Shown here one piece after another: positions 1 to 6,635 of a DNA stretch of 11,369 nucleotides (position 1 is the first letter of the stretch; every line of letters begins with the position of its first letter). A program made the position numbers and the translations under genes. The notes below the pieces were generated by a model, which saw only the letters and a list, made by a program, of their open reading frames with translations, was not told the DNA's origin and did no database searches. The stretch comes from Peptococcaceae bacterium (GTDB lineage Bacteria > Bacillota > Peptococcia > Peptococcales > Peptococcaceae): contig JAFNVD010000231.1 in the NCBI GenBank assembly GCA_017383785.1, forward strand, positions 1 to 11,369, given 5' to 3'.

Positions 1-1
1 G

Positions 2-1288
2 GAGTTCTCTTTTATTATTGCCAATTTGGGCATTAGTTTAGGTGTGACCAGTGGATTCTTGTATCCGGTAATTGTAGCAGTTTCGGTAGTGACTACATTT
101 ACTACTCCGTTTTTTATTAAAAGTTCTGATAAAGCAGTGGCAATCTTGGACATTCTTATTCCGGATAGATGGCAAGAGGCACTGAAGCGATATCGTCAAG
201 AACGACTGGCGACAGAGAAAGAAGAAAAAAATCCGGAATGGAAAGAATTTTTTAAAGGCTATTTCACGCGGTTTTTCATTTACGGGATTTTACTTTTGGG
301 GGTAGGAGAAATCGGGATAACGATTTTGTACCCTGCATTAAATGGTATTGTTGGTCGTGAAACATTGGATGCGATTATTACTTGTGTACTGATTTACATT
401 GTCACCGTACCAATGTTACCACCAATGGTGTTATCCAAGAGCAAAAACTTTACTACATTGTGGCTGCAAAGCTATGCCAATCGCCTGCCTTTGGTTGTAT
501 TATTAGGTGTGCGTATTGCCGTAGCGACATTTCTCATGGTGCGTCCGGTATGCGTGCTGTTGCACATCCCGGCTTGGATGCTGGCCATTGCTGCATTTCC
601 AATTGTAATCTACCTATCCCGTTCAAAAGCAATCATTGGACGTCAGTTGGAAATGGAAGCGCATTTTTTACTTAATTTCAATGAGAAAAAACTGCAGGAA
701 TTTCAAGAAAGCACTGGTGGGCAATCTCATGCATGGCTGGATACACAGCTTATGGTAGAGTCTTATGTATGCCCGGAAAATAGTGAAGCCATTGGCCAAA
801 CATTAAAAACATTGCAATGGGGACGTATTTTCCAGGTAAATATTATTAAAATTGTGCGTGACAATATCCATATCAATATCCCTGAAGGTGACGAAATTTT
901 GCGTTCTGGTGATATTCTTTATGTATTGGGCACTGAGCAAACATTAACCAACTTTTCCTTAATGAATGGACATCGTGATATCTTGATGGAAAGTGCGGAA
1001 TCTCCTGTTACATTGCATCAATTTATTGAAGGACAAGACGATGATGCAGAAGACCATCAGCTGTTTATGTGTGCAGTGCCTGTAAAAAAAGAATCCGGTT
1101 TATCCGGTGTCAGTATTCGTGATTCCCGTATTAAATCGGAGTGGAGTGCTAATCTGATTGGTATCGAGCGTGGTGTATTACCGATTTTAAATCCGGCTCC
1201 TGATTTTATGTTAAATACCGATGACCTCATGTGGGTAATTGGATCCAAGCGTATGGGTCAACGATTAATTCAGAAAGGTTTGCTGTAA
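2..1288 (+). CDS. Cation:proton antiporter (CPA2-like) with two RCK_C domains, 5'-truncated
   Basis: This is the C-terminal part of a membrane antiporter that probably exchanges Na+ or K+ for protons across the cytoplasmic membrane. The frame is open from base 2 with no start in view; the first residues read EFSFIIANLG, which matches a mid-membrane helix of KefB/CPA2 antiporters, so the true start lies before the window. Of 428 visible residues, about the first 215 are hydrophobic and form roughly six membrane helices. Two cytosolic RCK_C/TrkA_C-type domains follow, at about 261-312 (ending in a GDILYVLGT-type strand) and about 366-425 (DDLMWVIGS). I see no Rossmann GxGxxG nucleotide-binding fold (RCK_N) between membrane part and RCK_C domains, unlike KefB/KefC, so ligand control by the RCK_C pair alone is inferred. 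The gene ends before an intrinsic terminator and seems unrelated to the downstream operon. The exact ion cannot be told from this fragment. Confidence 0.85.
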   Translation, partial: EFSFIIANLGISLGVTSGFLYPVIVAVSVVTTFTTPFFIKSSDKAVAILDILIPDRWQEALKRYRQERLATEKEEKNPEWKEFFKGYFTRFFIYGILLLGVGEIGITILYPALNGIVGRETLDAIITCVLIYIVTVPMLPPMVLSKSKNFTTLWLQSYANRLPLVVLLGVRIAVATFLMVRPVCVLLHIPAWMLAIAAFPIVIYLSRSKAIIGRQLEMEAHFLLNFNEKKLQEFQESTGGQSHAWLDTQLMVESYVCPENSEAIGQTLKTLQWGRIFQVNIIKIVRDNIHINIPEGDEILRSGDILYVLGTEQTLTNFSLMNGHRDILMESAESPVTLHQFIEGQDDDAEDHQLFMCAVPVKKESGLSGVSIRDSRIKSEWSANLIGIERGVLPILNPAPDFMLNTDDLMWVIGSKRMGQRLIQKGLL

Positions 1289-1355
1289 CACAAATTTATG
1301 TGCTTTGTCATCGCCATAAATTTTATGAATAAGCATATAAAAAAAATACATGGAG

Positions 1356-1390
1356 AAAGCTGTGATAATTATCACAGCTTTTTTCGCTTT
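1356..1390 (+). terminator. Intrinsic terminator after the antiporter gene
   Basis: A perfect inverted repeat, AAAGCTGTGATAA / TTATCACAGCTTT (1356-1381), is followed by a T-rich tract with one CG interruption. The hairpin would have an 11-bp stem and a 4-base AATT loop. It lies about 70 bases after the antiporter stop codon. Its core TGTGA-N6-TCACA is also a match to CRP/FNR-type operators, discussed as a finding. Confidence 0.8.
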
Positions 1391-1579
1391 TTCTAGCAAA
1401 ATGGGGAACAATTTTGTTAGAATTGATAAGAATTTGTGTATAATTTTTAAGAATCGTAAAAGAGATATCATTAATATCCTAAAAAATAGCGGGAATAGGT
1501 TATACAAATAGTCAGTATCAAGATTTTATATAGCATGAAAATGCCTTAGTAAAGCATGTTTGAGGTAAATATGATTTGA

Positions 1580-1597
1580 TTGAGAAAGTTTTCACAT
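1580..1597 (+). promoter_or_regulatory. Rex-like operator (candidate)
   Basis: The 18-mer TTGAGAAAGTTTTCACAT agrees with the Rex consensus TTGTGAA-N4-TTCACAA at 12 of the 14 defined positions. It ends 8 bases before the proposed -35 box of the hdr-flx promoter. Rex is a repressor that releases DNA when the NADH/NAD+ ratio is high, which suits control of an NADH-oxidising complex. No rex gene is in the window, so this rests on the motif and the context only. Confidence 0.45.
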
Positions 1598-1605
1598 ATT
1601 TGCTG

Positions 1606-1634
1606 TAGACAAAATATTTTTAAAGTTATATAAT
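1606..1634 (+). promoter_or_regulatory. Sigma-70-type promoter of the hdr-flx operon
   Basis: TAGACA (1606-1611, 5 of 6 matches to TTGACA) and TATAAT (1629-1634, perfect) are separated by 17 bases, the optimal spacing. Transcription would start near 1641 and give a leader of about 80 bases before hdrC. This is the best promoter match in the intergenic region. Confidence 0.65.
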
Positions 1635-1707
1635 AAATTCATCAAAGATTTATATATACTATTATATTTTTTTACTGTGTGAATAATGTGAATTTAGATA
1701 ATAAAAC

Positions 1708-1725
1708 AAAGGAGTTGGTAATGTG
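1708..1725 (+). promoter_or_regulatory. hdrC ribosome binding site with overlapping ATG-TGA and GTG starts
   Basis: AAAGGAG (1708-1714) is a strong Shine-Dalgarno sequence. The GTG at 1723, 8 bases downstream, opens the hdrC frame. An ATG at 1721, 6 bases downstream, is followed at once by TGA (1724-1726), so initiation there would make only a start-stop event. This forces the choice of GTG as the productive start. Confidence 0.7.
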
Positions 1726-2295
1726 ACACTGAATGAACGACAGCAGCAAAATGAAGCGCTGCGCAGTGAATTTTTGCGCCGCAGTGGTGTAGATGTATCG
1801 AAATGTTATCAGTGCGGGAAATGTTCTGCAGGATGTCCTGTAGGAGATCATATGGATATTCCAACCAATAAAATCATGCGTCTTGTACAGATGGGGCTTA
1901 TTGATGAAGCTATGCAGAGCAGTGCAATTTGGCTGTGTGCATCTTGTGTAACTTGCACTACACGTTGTCCAAAAGGTGTAGATGTGGCCCATGTGATGGA
2001 AACATTACGTCAGATGGCGAAAGATCATAACTGTGTAGCTGAGAAAAATATTGACAAGTTCCATACTGTATGGATGAATATTTTACACAAAATGGGCAGA
2101 ATGTATGAGCCGGGCTTAATTGTAGGCCGTAATATGGTAACCGGGAATATTTTTCAGGATACTTCCTTTGGGGTACCATATTTGGCACATCGCAAGCTGA
2201 AACTGATGCCATATAAATCTAACAATATTGATGAAATTAAACGCATGATAGAAAAAGCAGAAGCAATGGATCGTGAGGAAGGAGGCGCTCGCTAG
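1723..2295 (+). CDS. hdrC: Heterodisulfide reductase subunit C-like iron-sulfur protein
   Basis: HdrC is the cytoplasmic electron wire between HdrA and the catalytic subunit HdrB. The 190-residue protein, of the usual family length, contains two [4Fe-4S] ferredoxin motifs: C28-x2-C31-x2-C34-x3-C38-P and C72-x2-C75-x2-C78-x3-C82-P. The start is the GTG at 1723, supported by AAAGGAG at 8 bases and by conserved-looking protein from the first residues. It is the first gene of the operon, and its stop codon is one base before the hdrB start, so the two are almost certainly translated together. No membrane segment is visible, which separates it from the membrane-linked HdrE/HdrD type. Assignment is firm because hdrB and hdrA follow directly. 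Confidence 0.95.
   Translation: MTLNERQQQNEALRSEFLRRSGVDVSKCYQCGKCSAGCPVGDHMDIPTNKIMRLVQMGLIDEAMQSSAIWLCASCVTCTTRCPKGVDVAHVMETLRQMAKDHNCVAEKNIDKFHTVWMNILHKMGRMYEPGLIVGRNMVTGNIFQDTSFGVPYLAHRKLKLMPYKSNNIDEIKRMIEKAEAMDREEGGAR
2279..2285 (+). promoter_or_regulatory. hdrB ribosome binding site that fixes its start
   Basis: AAGGAGG lies inside the end of hdrC, 11 bases before the ATG at 2297. An in-frame GTG at 2273 lies upstream of this site and so cannot use it. The protein from 2297 begins MDYAYFPGC, the usual HdrB N-terminus. Confidence 0.8.
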
Positions 2296-2296
2296 T

Positions 2297-3205
2297 ATGG
2301 ATTATGCATATTTTCCAGGATGTTCATTAGAATCTACAGGGATTGAATTTCATATGTCTGCCAAGGCTGTAACCAAGGCTTTGGGGATTAACTTAATTGA
2401 AATTCCGGACTGGAATTGCTGTGGGGCTTCCAGTGCTCACACACGTGGTCATTGGATTTCTTTAGCGCTGCCTGCGCGCAATATGGCCATTGCCGAGGCT
2501 GCCAAATTGGATGTAGCTATTCCATGTGCCGCATGTTATGCGCGTAGCAAACAGGTAGAGGTAGAGGTAAGTCAATCTGCTGAAACCAGAGCGAAAATTG
2601 AAGAAATTATCGGTCGTCCATATAAAGGGGAAAGCAAAGCGCGAAACCTCACTGACATTTTATATCGTGATTTAGGTGTAGACAAAATTGCAGCTAAAGT
2701 AGTGCGCCCTTTGGATGGATTAAATGTATTAACCTATTATGGGTGTCTTATGACACGTCCGCCTGAATTGGCTTGCGATGATGTAGAAGATCCGGTTAGT
2801 CTGGATGAAATCATGAAAGCATTAGGGGCTAATGTGTTGCAGTGGGGCTTCAAGACAGAATGTTGTGGCGGTAGCTTAACTGCATGTCGCCCAAAAGTAG
2901 GGCTGGATATGACACAGAAAATTTTGGACGCTGCCATCAAGGCCGGTGCAGACTGCATCGTGACAGCATGCCCAATGTGCCATTCCAATCTGGACATGCG
3001 TCAGGCACAGTTGGCAAAACATGATCATAACTATCATATGCCGGTATTTTTCATTACCGAAATGATTGGTCTTGCACTAGGGATGAAACAAAAAGATCTG
3101 GGTGTAGACCGTCACTTTATTGCGACAGAAGAAGTAATGTGCAAACTGGAAGAATACGAACAGGAACAGATTCAAAAAATGATGAACGAAGGCGGTGAGG
3201 CATAG
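2297..3205 (+). CDS. hdrB: Heterodisulfide reductase subunit B (catalytic, CCG domains)
   Basis: HdrB is the site of disulfide reduction and binds two noncubane [4Fe-4S] clusters through paired CCG domains. Both domains are intact in this 302-residue protein: C9-x31-C41-C42-x34-C77-x2-C80 and C150-x38-C189-C190-x34-C225-x2-C228. All ten cysteine ligands expected for the family are present, so the subunit should be active. In methanogens the substrate is the CoM-S-S-CoB heterodisulfide. In bacteria it is a different disulfide, proposed to be DsrC in sulfate reducers, and nothing in this window names it. The stop TAG overlaps the hdrA GTG by one base (TAGTG), which points to translational coupling and fixed stoichiometry. 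Confidence 0.96.
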   Translation: MDYAYFPGCSLESTGIEFHMSAKAVTKALGINLIEIPDWNCCGASSAHTRGHWISLALPARNMAIAEAAKLDVAIPCAACYARSKQVEVEVSQSAETRAKIEEIIGRPYKGESKARNLTDILYRDLGVDKIAAKVVRPLDGLNVLTYYGCLMTRPPELACDDVEDPVSLDEIMKALGANVLQWGFKTECCGGSLTACRPKVGLDMTQKILDAAIKAGADCIVTACPMCHSNLDMRQAQLAKHDHNYHMPVFFITEMIGLALGMKQKDLGVDRHFIATEEVMCKLEEYEQEQIQKMMNEGGEA

Positions 3206-5211
3206 TGGAACGCGTAGGGGTATTTATTTGCCATTGTGGTTCTAATATCGGTGCTGTGGTAGACTGTGCCAGAGTGGCCGAAAGTGTAAAAGATTATCCG
3301 GGTGTTGCATTTAGCACCGATTATAAATACATGTGCTCTGAACCGGGGCAGGAAATGATTCAGAATGCAATTAGAGAGCACAATCTGAATCGTGTAGTAG
3401 TGGCTAGTTGCTCTCCGCGTATGCATGAGAAAACATTCCGTGCATGTGTGGCAAAAGCCGGTTTGAATGAATATATGTTTGAAATGGCCAATATCCGTGA
3501 GCATTGCTCCTGGGTACATGCAGGCCGTAACGAAGAAGCCACCGAGAAAGCCATCGACTTGGTTAAAATGGCTATTTCTAAAGTTTGTAACAATGAAGTA
3601 TTGATGAAAGGTCATGCCCCTGTTACCAAACGTGCGTTGGTAGTAGGTGGCGGTATCGCCGGTATTCAGTGTGCATTGGATATCGCTAATAATGGGTATC
3701 AGGTAGACATTTTGGAACGTACACCTTCTATCGGTGGTAAAATGTCGCAGATTGATAAAACCTTCCCTACCATTGACTGCTCTGCATGTATCTTGACACC
3801 GAAAATGGTAGAGGCAAGCAGCCATCCAAATATCAAGTTAATTACTTTTGCTGAACTGGAAAAAGTAGACGGATATGTGGGTAACTTTGAAGTTACCATT
3901 CGCAGCAAAGCTCGTTCTGTAGATATGAGCAAATGTACCGGTTGTGGTACTTGTATGACCAAATGCCCGGGCAAAGCCGATGATGAGTTTAATATGAACT
4001 TACGGAAACGTACCGCTATTTATACACCGTTCCCACAGGCTATTCCAAACAAGCCTGTAATCGACCGTGAAAGCTGTTTAAAATTCAAAAGCAGAAAAGA
4101 AGGCAAGGATGTATGCGGTGTTTGTGCGAAATTATGTCCGGCCGGTGCTATTGATTATGAACAGCAGGATGAACTGTTTACAGAACGCTATGGTGCAATC
4201 GTAATGGCTACCGGTTATGAACAGTTTGACCATAGTATCTATGGGGAATATGGTTATGGCAAATATCCTGATGTAATTTCCGGGCTGCACTTTGAGCGTT
4301 TGGTCAATGCTTCCGGTCCTACCCAGGGGCATATTGTACGTCCAAGCGACCATAAAGAACCAAAAACTGTAGTTATGGTAAAATGCGTAGGATCTCGTGA
4401 TCCGGAACACGGCAAGAGCTATTGTTCCAGAACATGTTGCATGTACACAGCAAAACAGGCAACCATGATTCGCGATCATTGTCCTGATACAAAAGTGTAT
4501 GTGTTCTATATGGATGTGCGTACACCGGGGAAATTGTATGACGAGTTTTACAACCGTACTCGTGAAGAATACGGTGTAGAATATATTCGCGGCAGAGTAT
4601 CTAAAATTTATCAGGATGGCGAAACATTACGTGTTAAAGGGGAAGACACTTTATTGGGTCGTCAGATTGAAATCGATGCCGATATGGTAATTTTGGCGAA
4701 TGCCATGATTCCAAATCCGGATAGTGAACGAATGGCGCAGATCGTAGGGATTGGCTATGACAAAGATGGCTGGTTTACCGAGTCTCATCCAAAATTGGGA
4801 CCTGTAGAAACCCATACTGCCGGTGTGTTCTTGGCAGGGGCTTGCCAGGGGCCGAAAGATATTCCGGACTCCGTAGCACAGGCCGGAGCGGCTGCCGTAA
4901 AAGTATGTGCTCTTTTAAGTAAAGACCAGTTGGAAACTGAGCCAACAGTATCTAAAGTAGATAACAAATTATGTTCCGGTTGTGGGTTATGCGTACCTGT
5001 ATGTCCATATAAAGCAATTAGTTTAGAAACCATTCAGGAACGTGTAGCAGGGAAAACCATTGAACGTCAGGTAGCCAATATCAACGGCAGTCTGTGTCAG
5101 GGCTGCGGTGCATGTACCGTAACATGCCGCAGCGGTGCAGCCAACCTGAAACACTTTACAAACGCACAAATTCTAGCGGAGGTGGATGCATTATGTCAGA
5201 CAATTCTGTAA
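3205..5211 (+). CDS. hdrA: Heterodisulfide reductase subunit A, flavin-containing electron-bifurcating subunit
   Basis: HdrA carries the FAD thought to split electron pairs between ferredoxin and HdrB. The 668-residue length is normal for a standalone HdrA. In order: an N-terminal HdrA domain starting ERVGVFICHCG; the FAD-binding glycine motif GGGIAG at 148-153; the conserved D191-C192-x2-C195 segment; an inserted ferredoxin domain with C244-x2-C247-x2-C250-x3-C254-P and C291-x12-C304-x2-C307-x3-C311-P; a second flavin-fold strand ending in MATGYE near 332-338; and a C-terminal ferredoxin pair with C590-x2-C593-x2-C596-x3-C600-P and C631-x2-C634-x2-C637-x3-C641. The last motif has Arg, not Pro, after its fourth cysteine. 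The GTG start at 3205 overlaps the hdrB stop. The 3' end overlaps flxD by 19 bases. The bifurcation role is inferred from studied homologues. Confidence 0.96.
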   Translation: MERVGVFICHCGSNIGAVVDCARVAESVKDYPGVAFSTDYKYMCSEPGQEMIQNAIREHNLNRVVVASCSPRMHEKTFRACVAKAGLNEYMFEMANIREHCSWVHAGRNEEATEKAIDLVKMAISKVCNNEVLMKGHAPVTKRALVVGGGIAGIQCALDIANNGYQVDILERTPSIGGKMSQIDKTFPTIDCSACILTPKMVEASSHPNIKLITFAELEKVDGYVGNFEVTIRSKARSVDMSKCTGCGTCMTKCPGKADDEFNMNLRKRTAIYTPFPQAIPNKPVIDRESCLKFKSRKEGKDVCGVCAKLCPAGAIDYEQQDELFTERYGAIVMATGYEQFDHSIYGEYGYGKYPDVISGLHFERLVNASGPTQGHIVRPSDHKEPKTVVMVKCVGSRDPEHGKSYCSRTCCMYTAKQATMIRDHCPDTKVYVFYMDVRTPGKLYDEFYNRTREEYGVEYIRGRVSKIYQDGETLRVKGEDTLLGRQIEIDADMVILANAMIPNPDSERMAQIVGIGYDKDGWFTESHPKLGPVETHTAGVFLAGACQGPKDIPDSVAQAGAAAVKVCALLSKDQLETEPTVSKVDNKLCSGCGLCVPVCPYKAISLETIQERVAGKTIERQVANINGSLCQGCGACTVTCRSGAANLKHFTNAQILAEVDALCQTIL

Positions 5212-5720
5212 AAACCGCAAATGATGTGGCAGAAAATTTTGAACCAAAGATTCTGGTTTTTGCATGTAACTGGTGTACTTATGCCGGTGCAGACTTGGCA
5301 GGTACCAGCCGTTTGCAGTATCCGCCAAATGTACGTATTCTGCGTGTGCCTTGCTCTTGCCGTGTAAATCCTCAGTTTGTGATTCGTGCGTTTCAGCGCG
5401 GAATCGATGGTGTATTGGTTGCCGGATGTCATCCGGGCGATTGCCACTATACCACAGGCAATTATTATACACGTCGCAGATTTTTGCTAATTAACCGCAT
5501 GATGGAATATATGGGCATTGACCCGAAACGGTTCCATACCCGTTGGATTTCCGGCGCAGAGGGACCAAAATTTCAGCAAGTGGTTACAGAAATGATTGAA
5601 GAAGTCAGAGCAATCGGTCCTAACCGCAAATTGCGAGATGATATGAAAGTGACTGTAAATACCGATGATATTGTAGCATCGGTAGAGGCTGATACAAAGG
5701 TGGTGGCTGACAATGTCTAA
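5193..5720 (+). CDS. flxD: MvhD-like [2Fe-2S] protein, FlxD
   Basis: This 175-residue protein belongs to the MvhD/VhuD family that hands electrons from an oxidoreductase module to HdrA. The family cysteines are seen as C25-x2-C28, C54-x-C56, C79 and C84 within the segments ACNWC, PCSC and GCHPGDC, which bind a [2Fe-2S] cluster. In methanogens the donor is the Mvh hydrogenase; here the donor must be the FlxABC module encoded just downstream. The start chosen is the ATG at 5193, because GGAGG at 5178-5182 sits 10 bases before it and the family begins close to the FACNWC strand. A longer reading from further upstream would lie inside the hdrA ferredoxin coding region. It overlaps hdrA by 19 bases and flxC by 8 bases. 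Confidence 0.93.
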   Translation: MSDNSVKTANDVAENFEPKILVFACNWCTYAGADLAGTSRLQYPPNVRILRVPCSCRVNPQFVIRAFQRGIDGVLVAGCHPGDCHYTTGNYYTRRRFLLINRMMEYMGIDPKRFHTRWISGAEGPKFQQVVTEMIEEVRAIGPNRKLRDDMKVTVNTDDIVASVEADTKVVADNV

Positions 5721-6621
5721 TGCTTTTGTATACAATTTTGATCAAGTACAAAATGAAATGAGAGCCATGGCCAAAGAATTGCTGGAAAGCGGCGAAGCTA
5801 CTATGGTCATTGGGTGGGAAAAAGGTGCATTGCCATATCAGAGCACTCCAGTGATGATTCGTTCCGCAGAGGATGTAGATAAACTAATCTGGGATGCCTA
5901 CTGTCAGCAAAATCTGAGCACCTATCTGATTGATTATATTTACACCGATGAAAAAGTAGCGATTTTTGCAAAAGGCTGTGACACTAGAGCATACAATCGT
6001 TTGATTCAGGACAATCGAATCAAAGCAGAAAAATGCATTGTCATTGGTGTGCCTTGCCCGGGTATGAAGAATGCCCGCGAAGCAGCAAGACTGCCGGAAA
6101 ATGCGGAAGTGCCTATGGCCAATGCATGTAAAGAATGTCGTTATCCAAATCCGGTAGTTTTTGATAAACGCGTAGGTACCGATGTGACCGCTTGGTGTAC
6201 AGAACGAGATTTTAGTGATGTAGAAGCAATCGAGGCAATGCCTGCAGATGATAAATATGCATTCTGGCAGAGTCAATATACCAAATGCATTCGTTGTTAT
6301 GCATGTAGAAATATCTGTCCGGCATGTAATTGCACCAGTTGTATTTTTGACCAAAGTGCTTCCGGATGGTGCAGCAAAGATATCAATGCATCGGAAAATC
6401 AGTTCTATGGCGTGACTCGTGCATTTCATGTAGCCGGACGCTGTATCGAATGTGGTCAGTGCGAAATGGTATGTCCATCGGAAGTTCCGATTATGCTGAT
6501 GAACAAGAAATTTATCAAAGATATTGACAGCCTGTTTGGTGCACACGAAGCAGGGCTGGATACCAATACACCTGCTCCGCTCAGCCATTTCTCAGTGTCT
6601 GACCCGGAAGAATTTATGTAA
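5713..6621 (+). CDS. flxC: FlxC, iron-sulfur subunit of the NADH module
   Basis: This 302-residue cytoplasmic protein has an N-terminal half with F420-hydrogenase-beta-like motifs, KGCDTRAYNRL (C88) and CKECRYPNP (C138, C141), and a C-terminal half with two ferredoxin motifs, C192-x2-C195-x2-C198-x3-C202-P and C244-x2-C247-x2-C250-x3-C254-P. Extra cysteines C205, C207 and C210 follow the first motif and may ligate a further cluster or a metal. In the Flx complex it is an electron-carrying subunit between the FlxA flavin and FlxD; the exact path is inferred. The ATG at 5713 overlaps the flxD stop by 8 bases, with AAAGG at 5696-5700 as a likely ribosome binding site. Assignment to FlxC rather than FlxB rests on gene order and the FlxB-like character of the next gene. 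Confidence 0.88.
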   Translation: MSNAFVYNFDQVQNEMRAMAKELLESGEATMVIGWEKGALPYQSTPVMIRSAEDVDKLIWDAYCQQNLSTYLIDYIYTDEKVAIFAKGCDTRAYNRLIQDNRIKAEKCIVIGVPCPGMKNAREAARLPENAEVPMANACKECRYPNPVVFDKRVGTDVTAWCTERDFSDVEAIEAMPADDKYAFWQSQYTKCIRCYACRNICPACNCTSCIFDQSASGWCSKDINASENQFYGVTRAFHVAGRCIECGQCEMVCPSEVPIMLMNKKFIKDIDSLFGAHEAGLDTNTPAPLSHFSVSDPEEFM

Positions 6622-6635
6622 GGGAGGCGATCCTA

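Larger units (their letters stand above)
1289..1722 (+). other. Intergenic control region upstream of hdrC
   Basis: This 434-base stretch is AT-rich and has no credible gene on either strand. It holds the antiporter terminator, a weak promoter-like pair (TTGTTA at 1414-1419 and TATAAT at 1439-1444, spacer 19), a Rex-like operator, the main promoter candidate and an 80-base leader ending in the hdrC ribosome binding site. No riboswitch-like fold was recognised in the leader. Confidence 0.6.

Noticed and set aside
1295..1341. AT-rich stem TTTATGTGCTT / AAGCATATAAA just after the antiporter stop
   Set aside because: The stem is AT-rich with a 25-base loop, is followed by A and not T, and a better terminator lies directly downstream.
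1674..1691. TGTGTGAATAATGTGAATT as a second Rex or CRP site near the hdrC start
   Set aside because: The TGTGAA halves are direct, not inverted, repeats, so it does not fit a dimeric operator of these families.
2273..2296. Upstream GTG start for hdrB giving 8 extra residues
   Set aside because: The Shine-Dalgarno sequence lies downstream of this GTG, and the protein family starts at the MDYAYFPGC position.
3172..3825. Minus-strand open frame of about 217 codons opposite the hdrA start
   Set aside because: It is antisense to conserved HdrA coding sequence, including the FAD motif, and shows no known protein features.
5094..5192. 33-residue N-terminal extension of flxD
   Set aside because: It is an out-of-frame reading of the hdrA C-terminal ferredoxin domain, lacks MvhD similarity and precedes the GGAGG that serves the ATG at 5193.
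5884..6588. Long minus-strand open frame (over 230 codons) inside flxC
   Set aside because: It lies fully antisense to a well-supported iron-sulfur gene, has no ribosome binding site or recognisable domain, and its composition (His/Cys/Phe/Ile-rich) is what the reverse complement of this codon usage produces.
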